A stretch of 64,000 nt of DNA from Spirochaetota bacterium (GCA_023443865.1 JAEZST010000017.1:1-64000); one strand, 5' to 3'; counted from the first letter of the stretch, positions 46,171 through 55,844 are shown. A program made the numbers and translations. The notes: generated from the letters alone by a model not told the origin.

Positions 46171-46926
46171 GTGCGCCGCTGTAGGGAATACGACTCGGAA
46201 AGCCGGTGCGACCCCGATTTTCCGTACCTGGACATAGACGATCGATTCGAATTTCCCGATCCCGAGGAGACGCAGGGAACGGTAGTGGCCGTGGGAGGGA
46301 ACCTTTCCCCGGGCATGCTCGTTTCCGCCTATACCCAGGGTATCTTTCCCTGGTTTAACGAGGAAGATCCCCTGTATTGGCAGTCTCCCGACCCGCGTTT
46401 CGTCATATTGCCGGAAACCTTCCATATCCCCTCGCGTTTGGGCCGCACCATGAAGGCGTCTCGGGTGTCCGTGAAAACCGATACTGCCTTCGACCGCGTT
46501 ATTCGATACTGCTCCGCCGTCGCCCGACCCGGCCAGGACGGGACGTGGATAACGGACGATATGATCGCCGCGTACGCGGAGCTGCATCGGGAAGGGTTGG
46601 CCCACTCGGTGGAAGCCTGGATAGACGGCGATTTGGTGGGCGGCCTTTACGGCGTGCGCCTGGGGCCGGTGTTTTTCGGCGAATCCATGTTTACCCGGGT
46701 TCCCGACGCGGCAAAAATCGCCTTCGTTACGTTCGCTACGCGTTTCTTCGGCGACCTCGGCGGGAAAATGATCGATTCTCAGGTATACACCGATAATATG
46801 GCGCGTTTCGGCGGGACGAACATATCGCGCACCGCGTATCTTCGAAAACTGAACGCGTTATTGGCTGACTCGCCCCTTTCCCGCGGCCTGTGGCGCCCCG
46901 ATTTGCTCAGTTCCTCGGGGGCGTAA
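46171..46926 (+). CDS. aat: Leucyl/phenylalanyl-tRNA-protein transferase
   Basis: A 251-residue enzyme that adds Leu or Phe from tRNA to proteins with N-terminal Arg or Lys, making ClpS substrates. Motifs are AYTQGIFPWFNEEDPLYWQSPDPR and VGGLYGVRLGPVFFGESMF. The start is GTG with AGGAG upstream, 9 nt after clpA. Its 3' end overlaps the convergent response regulator by 20 nt. Confidence 0.95.
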   Translation: MRRCREYDSESRCDPDFPYLDIDDRFEFPDPEETQGTVVAVGGNLSPGMLVSAYTQGIFPWFNEEDPLYWQSPDPRFVILPETFHIPSRLGRTMKASRVSVKTDTAFDRVIRYCSAVARPGQDGTWITDDMIAAYAELHREGLAHSVEAWIDGDLVGGLYGVRLGPVFFGESMFTRVPDAAKIAFVTFATRFFGDLGGKMIDSQVYTDNMARFGGTNISRTAYLRKLNALLADSPLSRGLWRPDLLSSSGA

Positions 46927-47608
46927 ACTTGTACCCGATGCCGCGAACGGTGTGAATGTAGCGGGAAACGTCCTTGACGTCGCCGAGCTTTTGCCTCAGC
47001 CTCGCCACGTGCACGTCGATGGTTCTCGTTGTAATCTCCGAATCGTATCCCCAAACGGTATTCAACAGCTCCTCCCGCGACACGATGGCGTCCGCGTGGC
47101 GGTACAGGTAATCCAACAGTTTGATTTCCTGGGCGGAAAGGGCTGATTCGTCCCCTTTCAGGGAGATGTAGCCGCGCTTTAGATCGATGACGAGGTCCCC
47201 GTTTACCCGTTCCGCGCCGGTGTCGTAGGCGTGGGCCGACGCCTCGGCGCGACGGAGCAAGGCCTGTATGCGGGCTATCAGTTCGGCCATATCGAAGGGC
47301 TTTCCGAGGTAATCGTCCGCTCCGAGCCTGAGTCCCGTAACCCGGTCGGAAACCTGTCCCCGCGCGGTGAGCATGAGAATCGGCTTGATTATCCCCGCGG
47401 CCCGCAGGGATTCGCAAATGGCAAACCCGTCCTTTCCGGGAAGCATAACGTCCAGCAGTATCAGGTCATGGTTTCCGTTTCGCGCGATCGCCTCGCCGGC
47501 GATCCCGTCGGGACAGGATTCGAATTCGAAGCCCTCGGCCGCAAGCCGGTCCCCGACCGTGAGAATAATGCCCGCTTCATCCTCGATCATCAGTATCTTC
47601 GCGCCCAT
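46907..47608 (-). CDS. OmpR-family response regulator
   Basis: A 233-residue transcription regulator. Its receiver domain has the acidic pair E9-D10, phosphoacceptor D53 in LILLDVMLPGKDG and K in DDYLGKPF. The C-terminal winged helix has RTIDVHVARLRQKLGD and RGIGYKF. ATG 47608 follows AAGGAGAAT; 1 nt separates it from the kinase stop. It probably binds the twin boxes at 49392-49450. Confidence 0.95.
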   Translation of the reverse strand: MGAKILMIEDEAGIILTVGDRLAAEGFEFESCPDGIAGEAIARNGNHDLILLDVMLPGKDGFAICESLRAAGIIKPILMLTARGQVSDRVTGLRLGADDYLGKPFDMAELIARIQALLRRAEASAHAYDTGAERVNGDLVIDLKRGYISLKGDESALSAQEIKLLDYLYRHADAIVSREELLNTVWGYDSEITTRTIDVHVARLRQKLGDVKDVSRYIHTVRGIGYKFTPPRN

Positions 47609-47609
47609 A

Positions 47610-49373
47610 TCATTCTCCTTCGCCGAAAGCGCGCGAATCCCCGTCGGTTTGGGCGGTCGCATCGGGTTTCGCCGCGGGGAGGGTAACGATGAACGTGCTC
47701 CCGGCGTTCGGCTTGCTTTCCACGGCTATCGCGCCCCCGTGGAGGGTTACGATTCTCCTGACGAGGTTCAAGCCGATTCCGTTTCCCGGGATCTGGTTGG
47801 TAACCGCGTACCGCCCGCGTACGAACGGCTCAAAAATGGCCTTTTTTTCCTTTTGCGATATTCCGGGCCCCTTGTCCCGTACCTTAACGGTAACGGTTTC
47901 GCCGCGTTTTCGCCCCGTTTTCGCTTCCGAGGCGGACGCGAGTATCCCCATGTATTTGCCCTCGCCCGCGTGGCGCAACACGTTCTGCGCGAGGTTCCTG
48001 AATACCGATTCCAGGGCGATTCTGTCGCCCTCCACCCAGATATCTTCCTTGGGAAGGCTCACCTCCGTCCTGAACCCGTTCAATTGCCGCTCCTCCTCGG
48101 TAAAGCGAAGGGCGGATTGGATCAGGTCGGCGACGGTTATGCGCTCCGGCTTCGTTCGGGTAACGGAATTGGTGTTCGAATAAAGGAGAAAATGCTCGAT
48201 CGAGGCGCCGAGCCGGACCGCTTCCTTGCGAATCATCGTGCCGTACTGCTCCGCCTTGCGCTGGTCCCGAATTAGCCCGTCGGTCAGGTTTTGCGCGGCC
48301 GAGGAAATGACGGCCAGCGGGGTTTTCAGCTCGTGGGTCACGGTGGCGATAAACTCTTGCTGGCTTTTCGCCAGGCGGATCGATCGCCGGTTCGCCTCGA
48401 CGAGGACGATCATGACGGCTACCAGGAGCAGTACCACGCCGAAACTCAATACGGCGTTCTGAACGGTGGCGCGGCGGGACAGGGCGGCGAGCGAGGCGTC
48501 GCGGTTGGCGATTTGCAGCCGGATATTCCGGAATAATTGGGGCGGCACGTCGCCGGGGGGCATCGATTCGTCGATTTTCACGCGCTGTTTGACGATCGAG
48601 AATACCTCAACGTAGTCTCCGTCGATCCGCTGGAGCCGTAGGGAAGGCCCCTGCTCGAACGAGGGCAACTCAAACTGCCCGAACAGGGGAACGTCCAAGT
48701 CCACGCGGGCGAAAACCGGGTCATTCGGGTTTCCGTTGGAGGTCCACAGAATTTCGCCCGTCTGGGAATCGAGTACCCGGAAGGCGTAGGCCTCGGCGTG
48801 TCCCAGCGTTTCCTCGGCGAGGGAGGGGATTACCCGCGATCGCAAAACCCCTTTGTCCAAGCCGCAGAGCATGAGGGCGTTCTTGCGGGTTCCGACGTCC
48901 ACGGGCAATAGGAGGAAGGTTTCCAGGGGCGAATCGACGATTCGGGCGTTGAAGAAGGCCCGTTGGTCAGAATCGCCGTCGGGGAAATAAAACGCTTCGG
49001 GAAGGGCCGCGGGGACGAACGAGGCGCCGTTCCATTTTTTCGCGTCACCGTCGGAGCCGCCCATAAAATACAGCTCGGAAAGGAGCGCCGGCTCGGCGGA
49101 ATAGTAATTCCAAAAATCCATCCGCTCGCCGATCACGGAGTCCACGGCTTTGGGGTCGGAAACGCGAATGCGGAACACCGAGGGCAAATAGTAGAGTTCT
49201 TCCTTAATGCGCTTGGAGAGGGTTTGGGCCCCGTCTATCATGCGGGCCTCTATCCTCGCCTTATCGCGTACCTGGAGCTCTTCCAGCCAGTTAAACTGGT
49301 TCCACGCGAGCATGCCCAGCGCCGGTATCGTGATCCCGATGATTATCCATAAAAAAGGCAAATTTCTTCTCAC
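47610..49373 (-). CDS. Sensor histidine kinase
   Basis: A 587-residue inner-membrane kinase. TM1 is near residues 7-25 and TM2 near 305-325, enclosing a large extracytoplasmic sensor domain of unknown ligand. The phospho-accepting His lies in FIATVTHELKTPLAVIS, and the ATPase domain has RDKGPGIS and IPGNGIGLNLV. The start is GTG (49371-49373). It precedes the response regulator and is divergent from the efflux operon. Confidence 0.93.
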   Translation of the reverse strand: MRRNLPFLWIIIGITIPALGMLAWNQFNWLEELQVRDKARIEARMIDGAQTLSKRIKEELYYLPSVFRIRVSDPKAVDSVIGERMDFWNYYSAEPALLSELYFMGGSDGDAKKWNGASFVPAALPEAFYFPDGDSDQRAFFNARIVDSPLETFLLLPVDVGTRKNALMLCGLDKGVLRSRVIPSLAEETLGHAEAYAFRVLDSQTGEILWTSNGNPNDPVFARVDLDVPLFGQFELPSFEQGPSLRLQRIDGDYVEVFSIVKQRVKIDESMPPGDVPPQLFRNIRLQIANRDASLAALSRRATVQNAVLSFGVVLLLVAVMIVLVEANRRSIRLAKSQQEFIATVTHELKTPLAVISSAAQNLTDGLIRDQRKAEQYGTMIRKEAVRLGASIEHFLLYSNTNSVTRTKPERITVADLIQSALRFTEEERQLNGFRTEVSLPKEDIWVEGDRIALESVFRNLAQNVLRHAGEGKYMGILASASEAKTGRKRGETVTVKVRDKGPGISQKEKKAIFEPFVRGRYAVTNQIPGNGIGLNLVRRIVTLHGGAIAVESKPNAGSTFIVTLPAAKPDATAQTDGDSRAFGEGE

Positions 49374-49391
49374 GCCTTAATACTACCGCAT

Positions 49392-49408
49392 TTTTACGCG
49401 CCTGTAAC
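49392..49408. promoter_or_regulatory. OmpR-family-like box 1
   Basis: TTTTAC-GCGCC-TGTAAC (49392-49408): two half-sites of the form TkTAAC/TTTTAC with an 11-bp start-to-start spacing, typical of OmpR/PhoB-type tandem binding. It overlaps the region expected for the kinase promoter on the minus strand (TTGTTA near 49406). Confidence 0.55.
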
Positions 49409-49433
49409 AATAGCGGGGCTTTCCCGCCCCCCA

Positions 49434-49450
49434 TTTTACACGCCTGTAAC
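49434..49450. promoter_or_regulatory. OmpR-family-like box 2
   Basis: TTTTAC-ACGCC-TGTAAC (49434-49450) is nearly identical to box 1, exactly 42 bp (about four helical turns) further on. It sits where an activator would overlap the -35 of the efflux operon; TATCCT (49472-49477) could be its -10. Confidence 0.6.
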
Positions 49451-49505
49451 ACTCCTTTTTTTCCGTTGCCCTATCCTTAGGTTAGGAATTGGTAAGGAGA
49501 ATAAA

Positions 49506-50804
49506 ATGCCGAATACCCAGTTGATTTTCGATTCTGACCGTAAGGCCGCCCCCTCCCCGGGCGGGCGGAAAAAAGGCAAGGCCCTTTTGCCTATGGCGAT
49601 AATTGCCGTCATCGCGGCCGCCGCCGCCTTGGTCTGGCTGATCGCGCCCAAGAATTCGGGCGAGGCCTTCACGTTAAAGCTGTGGAACGAGGCGCCCGTT
49701 TCCGTCGCGACGATCCGTAACGCCGTATCCTCCGCCGGCACCGTCGAGCTGCGGGACAAGGAGACCCTGCTCTCCCCCGAAACCTCGCAGGTTTCGGCCG
49801 TGTACGTGAGCGAGGGCGATACGGTGAAAAAGGGCCAGGCTATCGCCCAACTCGTTACCGCCGACCTCGATTGGCAGCTCGTGGTGGCCCAGGCCTCCCT
49901 CGACGAGATTCTCCGGGCCGCGACCATGACCGATACGCAATTCGGCTTTACGACCCGGCAGCAGGATATCGCGATTAAGACCGCGGAGCGGAACCTGCAA
50001 ACCGCCAAGGATACGCTGGAGCAAACCCAGGGGCTTTTCGACCGCGGCATCGCCTCACTGAGCGAGCTGACCGTCGCGAAAAACAACGTCGCGGACGCGA
50101 GCGATTCCCTCGATCTCGCCCGCCTCGCGCTGGAGCAGTCGAAGGCCCAGCACGATATCGATCTTTCTAACCGGGCGAGCACGGTGGAGCAAAAGCAAAA
50201 GACCATTGCCGACCTCAAGGCGTCCATTGCCGCCTGTACCGTCAGGAGCGGAATGGACGGCAGGGTGTATACCCTTTCCATCGCGGCGGGCGACCGCGTT
50301 TCCGAGTATTCCGCCGTCGCCGTCATAGCGAATCCCTCCGATCTCCAGGTCGGGATCGACGTGGCGGAAAACCGGATCGGCGAGGTGCGGGTGGGAAACC
50401 CGGTGGCCATCACCGTAGGCGATACCGTAAGCGCTGGAAAGGTCACGTCGATATCGAGCTCCGCGACCTCCTCCTCTTCGTCGTCGACCTCGACGGTCCG
50501 CGTGGTATCCGATTTCGCCGAGGTTCCCTCCAACGCGATCGTGGGCGGATCGGTTTCGGCGGAGATCGAGGTAGGGGTAATCCAAAACGCGCTGACCCTG
50601 CCGCGCGGCCCCTATCTGTCGAGCGGAAACTACTCGGCGGTGTACGTCATCGACGGGGATACCGCGGCGAAGAAAACGGCGACCTTCGGCGTCACCGACG
50701 GCAACGCCATACAGGTTCTCTCCGGTTTAAAAGAGGGTGACCGCGTAATAACGTCGGCGTACCAGGAATTCATACACCTGGCCCGCATAAATCTGGCGAA
50801 ATAA
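49506..50804 (+). CDS. Efflux periplasmic adaptor subunit (MacA/HlyD type)
   Basis: A 432-residue membrane-fusion protein. It has one N-terminal membrane helix (about residues 28-48), a lipoyl half-motif VSAVYVSEGDTVKKGQAIAQL, a coiled-coil hairpin (about 100-245) and a beta-barrel region including the second half SGMDGRVYTLSIAAGDRVSEYS. A run of serines (SSSATSSSSSS) lies in the barrel. It bridges the inner-membrane ABC complex to the outer channel at 54453. Confidence 0.9.
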   Translation: MPNTQLIFDSDRKAAPSPGGRKKGKALLPMAIIAVIAAAAALVWLIAPKNSGEAFTLKLWNEAPVSVATIRNAVSSAGTVELRDKETLLSPETSQVSAVYVSEGDTVKKGQAIAQLVTADLDWQLVVAQASLDEILRAATMTDTQFGFTTRQQDIAIKTAERNLQTAKDTLEQTQGLFDRGIASLSELTVAKNNVADASDSLDLARLALEQSKAQHDIDLSNRASTVEQKQKTIADLKASIAACTVRSGMDGRVYTLSIAAGDRVSEYSAVAVIANPSDLQVGIDVAENRIGEVRVGNPVAITVGDTVSAGKVTSISSSATSSSSSSTSTVRVVSDFAEVPSNAIVGGSVSAEIEVGVIQNALTLPRGPYLSSGNYSAVYVIDGDTAAKKTATFGVTDGNAIQVLSGLKEGDRVITSAYQEFIHLARINLAK

Positions 50805-50819
50805 GGGAGAAAGACGATC

Positions 50820-51497
50820 ATGATCCATTTAGAAGGCATTAGCAAATATTGGGACAAGTCGGCCAACGCCGAGGGTTCGGAGCGCGTGTGGGGCCTGCGT
50901 GACGTGGACCTCGATATAGCCCGGGGCGAATTCGTGACGATAATGGGCCCGTCGGGCTCGGGAAAGTCGACCCTCCTGCAGATACTCGGGCTATTGGACT
51001 TGCCGAGCGAGGGGAAATTCTCGCTGGAGGGACAGGACGTGATGGGCCTCTCAGACAAGGAACTCGCCCGGGTCCGGAACCGCTTTTTCGGGTTCGTTTT
51101 CCAAAGCTTCCACCTCTTGCCCGAGCTGAACGCCCTTGAAAACGTTCAGCTTCCCATGACCTACGCGGGGATACCCGCGAAACAGCGGAGCGAGCGCGCC
51201 GGCGAGCTTTTGGAAAAGGTTGGCCTCGGCCACCGCCTGACCCACCATCCCCGCGCCATGTCCGGCGGCGAGCAGCAGCGCGTCGCCATCGCCCGGGCCC
51301 TCGCCAACGATCCCGGCTTCCTCTTCGCCGACGAGCCGACGGGAAACCTCCCCTCGGAAACGGGCCGGCAGATCATGGATATCATTCGGGACCTTAACGC
51401 GGAGGGCATGACCATCATCATGGTTACCCACGACGACAATCTCGGCAAGATGGGCTCGCGGTGCCTGCGCCTCGCCGACGGCCGCATTCTCGGGTAA
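50820..51497 (+). CDS. ABC transporter ATP-binding protein (MacB/LolD type)
   Basis: A 225-residue ATPase of the mechanotransmission family. Walker A GPSGSGKST, signature MSGGEQQRVAIARAL, Walker B FLFADEPTGNL and H-loop MVTHD are intact. The N-terminus has a short charged insertion (KSANAEGSERV). It energises the two permeases that follow. Confidence 0.93.
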   Translation: MIHLEGISKYWDKSANAEGSERVWGLRDVDLDIARGEFVTIMGPSGSGKSTLLQILGLLDLPSEGKFSLEGQDVMGLSDKELARVRNRFFGFVFQSFHLLPELNALENVQLPMTYAGIPAKQRSERAGELLEKVGLGHRLTHHPRAMSGGEQQRVAIARALANDPGFLFADEPTGNLPSETGRQIMDIIRDLNAEGMTIIMVTHDDNLGKMGSRCLRLADGRILG

Positions 51498-51507
51498 GGG
51501 GGAAGCG

Positions 51508-53025
51508 ATGAACGCCCTATCCTTAAGCGCGCGGTATATCCGCTCGCGTAAACTTGAATCGGCGCTGGCCCTTACGGGAATCGCGCTCGGCGTGGCGACC
51601 TTGGCCGGCACGCTTTCCCTGGTCTCCAGCTACCGGAAGTATTTCGACGAATTCTCCAGCTCGCCCCAGGCACGCCAGGTGACCGTCCGTCAGGCGACCC
51701 GCACGAGAAGCCAGAGCGACGAGCCCGCGGTCCTCATCGGCGCGACGGAGATCGAGAATATCGAATTTACCGCGGACGACGCCGCGCAGGCCGTCGCGGA
51801 GACCGATAACGTGGAAAGCTATTACCAAGCGGAGTTCAGGAGCTTCAATACCGCCGCCAGCAGCTCCCAGTCGGGCGGCTTCGGCGGTCCGGGCGGCTTC
51901 GGCGGGCCGATGATGGTCGCCACGCCCCGGACCACAGGCGCTTCGGGAGGCGCCGCTTCCGGCTCCGCTAGCGGAGCCGCCCCGGGGGCATCCTCCGGAG
52001 CGGCCGATTCTGGAGGTCCCGGCGGCGATATGGCCCCTCCTGAGGGCGATATGGCGCCTCCCGACGGCGACATGCCCCCGCCGATGATGGAGCAGCAACA
52101 GGAGATAGACGCCACCCTGGAAAAGCCCACGATGGAAGAACTGCCCGGCGCCATGGTTTCAGGCGGCTTCTTTCAGACCTATCGCCTTACCGCCCGGTAC
52201 GGCGACGTGCTCTCCGATTCCGCCACCGGTTCCGCGGCCAACGGGGCGGTGATCGGTTCGGGCGTCGCGAAGAAGCTGTACGCGAGCGTAAGCGATCCCG
52301 CCAAACTCGTGGGCATGAAGCTTATCCTGAACAACCAGTCCTACACGATAGTCGGCGTGCTCGCCGAAGATCCGTGGAACAGCTCCGGCCGGAACGTGTC
52401 ATTTAACGATATGGTGTTCGTTCCCACGATGGAGCTTCGCTTCGGCGCCGCGCGCCGGTCCCGCTTCCGTGAATTGAGTTTTTCCGTTCCCGTAACCGGC
52501 GACCCCGCCCAGGCGGCGATCGAGCTGGAACGGTTTTTCGACGCGAAGTACGGCGAGGGAGCGGTCGTCGCCGAAGCCAACCTGGATACCTTCCGGTCCG
52601 AAGTGACCAAGCGGGAGCGAATCCTGAGCCTTATGGCGATCCTAGCCGCCGCCAGCGCCCTAACCGCCGCGATTAACCTCTTCAACCTGATGACGAGCCG
52701 GGTCGTGCGGCGGAGGCGGCCCATCGCGATCATGCGGGCCATAGGCGCGTGGAATATGCGGGTGTTCGGCCAAATCATGGTCGAGGCCGCGGTGATCGGC
52801 GCTTCGGGCGCGGTTTTGGGCCTCGCGGTATCGCCGTTGGTGGTCGGCGTTCTCGGCCGCATGCTGGAAAACAATTCCTCGGGTCAGAGTATCCCCGTTT
52901 CGGTGAACCTCCCGGTCCTGACGGCCGTCGGTTTCGGGGCGCTCCTTGTCTCGCTTCTGTTCGCCGCGATTCCCGCCCGTTCGGGGTCCCGGCTCGTGAT
53001 TACCGACGCCCTGCGCTCGGAATAA
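51508..53025 (+). CDS. ABC transporter permease 1 with Gly/Pro/Met-rich insertion (MacB type)
   Basis: A 505-residue FtsX/MacB-type permease: one N-terminal membrane helix, a large periplasmic domain, and three C-terminal helices beginning near residue 375. Within the periplasmic domain (about residues 117-195) lies a low-complexity insertion of GGFGGPGGFGG, ASG and GDMAPP repeats, ending MMEQQQ. It is rich in Met, Asp and Pro, so it may be a flexible substrate-contact or metal-binding segment. The typical end GSRLVITDALRSE is conserved. Confidence 0.9.
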   Translation: MNALSLSARYIRSRKLESALALTGIALGVATLAGTLSLVSSYRKYFDEFSSSPQARQVTVRQATRTRSQSDEPAVLIGATEIENIEFTADDAAQAVAETDNVESYYQAEFRSFNTAASSSQSGGFGGPGGFGGPMMVATPRTTGASGGAASGSASGAAPGASSGAADSGGPGGDMAPPEGDMAPPDGDMPPPMMEQQQEIDATLEKPTMEELPGAMVSGGFFQTYRLTARYGDVLSDSATGSAANGAVIGSGVAKKLYASVSDPAKLVGMKLILNNQSYTIVGVLAEDPWNSSGRNVSFNDMVFVPTMELRFGAARRSRFRELSFSVPVTGDPAQAAIELERFFDAKYGEGAVVAEANLDTFRSEVTKRERILSLMAILAAASALTAAINLFNLMTSRVVRRRRPIAIMRAIGAWNMRVFGQIMVEAAVIGASGAVLGLAVSPLVVGVLGRMLENNSSGQSIPVSVNLPVLTAVGFGALLVSLLFAAIPARSGSRLVITDALRSE

Positions 53026-53035
53026 GGGGACTTAT

Positions 53036-54364
53036 ATGGTAAAGCGAATGTTCTGGAGATGGTATCGGGTGGTCATGACGCATCCGGTGCGCAATCTTCT
53101 ACTCATACTGACCACCGGCATAGGAACGGGCGCCCTCGCCCTGTCCATGCAGACCACCGCGCGCTTGGACCGGCTCGTCCGGGAAACAACGGGCGGGGCT
53201 GAAAAGCGTATCGTGATAGCCAACGCGGAAATCGGCGCGGACGGGGACCTAGACTGGACCATGCCCTTTCAGTTCGACGCCTCCTACCGCGAGACCATCG
53301 CCTCCGATATCCGGGGCGTGAAGGCCGTCTCGATCGTGAATAACATGCCCATGGACCAGATACAGGTGAACAATCAGTACTGGAAGCCCTCGGGCGTGCT
53401 GGGGACGGACGATGCGTACGACGACGTGATGGGCCTGACCCTGACGTCGGGAACTTTTCTTTCGGCCGAAAACGTAACAAACCGCGATAAGGTGCTGGTA
53501 ATCTCGGCACGGGCGGCGAAGACCCTCTTTGGCGGGGCCGAGGCCGCCCTGGGTCAGACCGTCGCGGTGGACAACGGCTTTCGGATGTTCACCCGCGAGG
53601 TCGCCGGCGGTTCGGGGGCCAACGCGGCGCGGCGCGTGTCGCCCTGGAGCAATTACGTCGTTATCGGCGTGTACGAGGACCCGACCCGCTTCGAGGCGGA
53701 GAACTTCGGGATCGAGGATTATCTCATGCCCTATACCTCGCTCCTGCCGAGCGGCATGAACTTCGCCATGCCGGTTCGCATGTTCGTCGCCCGGGTGAGC
53801 GGCACCACCGTGGCGAACGTCGAGTCCGCCATACGCGCCCGGCTCGACGAATTGACCGGCGGCCAGGTGAAGCTCGCCGCGTGGGAGGGGTCCCCGAATA
53901 GCCCCGGGATATCCACCATAGATAAGGCGAGACAGTCGCTGAACGACCTGTCGCTGGTCACTTCCGGCCTCGGCGTGCTGATCCTGATTATAGCCGCGTT
54001 CGGCATCGTCTCGGGCCTCCTCGTGGACGCCGCGGACCGGGCCAAGGAAATCGCCCTGAAGCGCGCCCTGGGCATGACGGTCTACCAGGGCACGGCCGAG
54101 CTTTCAGGGCGCAGCATGGTGCTAGCCGGAGCCGGCGGCCTTATCGGTCTTGCCCTCGCGACTGCCCTTTCCCTGCCCATGAGGGAAATTCTCGTACCGT
54201 ATCTCGATGCCCTGGGCATCAGTTCCGGCGACCTTACCTCGCGCCTCTTCGAGTTCCGCACCGTATTGGCGCCCGTCGCGGCCCTGGTTCTCGCCTTCCT
54301 CTTTAGTCTATTGCCCGCGGCCCGCGCCGCCGGCTCATCGATCGTCGAGGGCTTGAAGGAATAG
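53036..54364 (+). CDS. ABC transporter permease 2 (MacB type)
   Basis: A 442-residue second FtsX-type permease with one N-terminal helix, a periplasmic MacB_PCD-like domain and three C-terminal helices. It shows AKEIALKRALGMT, the family's cytoplasmic coupling motif. It lacks the insertion of permease 1, so the pair probably forms a heterodimer. Confidence 0.9.
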   Translation: MVKRMFWRWYRVVMTHPVRNLLLILTTGIGTGALALSMQTTARLDRLVRETTGGAEKRIVIANAEIGADGDLDWTMPFQFDASYRETIASDIRGVKAVSIVNNMPMDQIQVNNQYWKPSGVLGTDDAYDDVMGLTLTSGTFLSAENVTNRDKVLVISARAAKTLFGGAEAALGQTVAVDNGFRMFTREVAGGSGANAARRVSPWSNYVVIGVYEDPTRFEAENFGIEDYLMPYTSLLPSGMNFAMPVRMFVARVSGTTVANVESAIRARLDELTGGQVKLAAWEGSPNSPGISTIDKARQSLNDLSLVTSGLGVLILIIAAFGIVSGLLVDAADRAKEIALKRALGMTVYQGTAELSGRSMVLAGAGGLIGLALATALSLPMREILVPYLDALGISSGDLTSRLFEFRTVLAPVAALVLAFLFSLLPAARAAGSSIVEGLKE

Positions 54365-54452
54365 GAAACGAGCCCGGCCGGCAATCGGCCTCGGCGGGGT
54401 AGCCTCGGCGCGCCCTTGGAGCCCCGCCCGCTTCTCGGATAAGGAACCCATT

Positions 54453-55844
54453 ATGGCAACACGCACTCTCGTTCGCATCACGATCGGCCGCGCGGCGGGT
54501 AACGGAAGGCTCCGTACCCGTCTGACGGAAGAAACCGCCGGCTCCGGGGCCATACGCGCCCTCGCCTTCGCGGCCTTGGCGGCCTTGGCGCTGTTCTTCC
54601 CTGCCGCCGTTCACCCCGTGACCCTGGCCGACGCGATGAACGCCGCCCTGGAAAACGACTCATCCCTGGCCGACGCGAGAAGCAACCTCGTCATCGCCCG
54701 GAATAGCCTGGCGAAGGCGGCCGCGCCCTACGGCTCAAGCCTCTCGCTCTCCGCTTCCGCGAAGGGCTCCGCGGGAACCGAATCCGTCCCCGCGCCCGGA
54801 GGCGCTTCCCCGTCGGGAATAACGAAATCGGTAACCGCGAGCCTGTCGGTTCCCCTGGCGAAGTGGCTTACCGTCGCCCTTTCGGGCTCCACCGACCTTG
54901 AAACGAACGGGGCGAGCCTATCCCTCTCGCTTTCTCCCTTCGCCAAGGCCGACTCGCAGGCGGAAACCGCCTGGCAAAAGGCCGTCATTCAATCCGAAAG
55001 CGCCGTGCGCCAGTCCATGCTCTCCGTTCGCCGGGAATACCGCGCGGTTCTCACGGCCAAGGCAGAGTACGCGGCCCGCGCCGCCGCCGTGACCACGGCC
55101 CGGAACGCCCTTTCAAAAATCCAGTATCTCGTGGAGCTCGGCAAGGAACGCAAATCCGACGAGATCAGCGCCTATTCGGACCTGATGGACGCCCAGGGCG
55201 GACTGGACGCCGCCGAGAACAATCTCGCGACGGCCGTACAGAACCTAAACCTCCGAACCGGCCTCGACATTACCGCCGACGCGGAATTGGAAGCCCTTGA
55301 CCCTTCCGCGGAGCGAACCCTCGCCGACGAAGACGCCTGGTACGCTCGTTCCGCGGAAATCCGTCTCGCGAGGCTCGCCCTGCGGTCGCAAACCGAGGGA
55401 ACCGCCTCGGCGGTTTCCCTCCCGGACCTCTCGATCGGGACTTCCGTAGACGACGCGAAGAACTGGAGCGTATCGGCAAAGATCAGCGTTTCGCCGGACG
55501 TATTCTTCCAAAAGACCAAGTCGAGCGCCGACGAGTCCCTCGCGATCCAAAAGCGCTCGTTCGAGACGACCGAGCGGAACGTGAGGACCGCCTACGCGAA
55601 CCAGGCCTCGGCCCTCGCCATGGCGCGGCGGAATTACGAGAACGCGCGGCGGTTCGTGGAATCGGCCCGGCTTTCGGAAACCGAGACAAGGCTCCTTTTG
55701 GAGCGGGGCGAGGCGGCGCAGGCGGCGCTGGACAGCGCGACGGAAAAAATGCTTTCCGCCGAATACCAGCTCGCCAAGGCCGCCGAGTCGCTCGAAAACG
55801 CCCGAGACCAGCTCGATATGGCGTGGCAGCTTTCGGCAGAATAA
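54453..55844 (+). CDS. TolC-family outer membrane efflux protein
   Basis: A 463-residue channel protein. A long, basic N-terminal stretch precedes a signal-peptide-like helix (about residues 33-52), then the TolC pattern: VTLADAMNAALENDSSLADAR, long coiled-coil helices and the repeat-like second half with LEARGEAAQAALDSATE. The ATG has AAGGAA upstream; a start further in is possible. It completes the tripartite pump. Confidence 0.88.
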   Translation: MATRTLVRITIGRAAGNGRLRTRLTEETAGSGAIRALAFAALAALALFFPAAVHPVTLADAMNAALENDSSLADARSNLVIARNSLAKAAAPYGSSLSLSASAKGSAGTESVPAPGGASPSGITKSVTASLSVPLAKWLTVALSGSTDLETNGASLSLSLSPFAKADSQAETAWQKAVIQSESAVRQSMLSVRREYRAVLTAKAEYAARAAAVTTARNALSKIQYLVELGKERKSDEISAYSDLMDAQGGLDAAENNLATAVQNLNLRTGLDITADAELEALDPSAERTLADEDAWYARSAEIRLARLALRSQTEGTASAVSLPDLSIGTSVDDAKNWSVSAKISVSPDVFFQKTKSSADESLAIQKRSFETTERNVRTAYANQASALAMARRNYENARRFVESARLSETETRLLLERGEAAQAALDSATEKMLSAEYQLAKAAESLENARDQLDMAWQLSAE

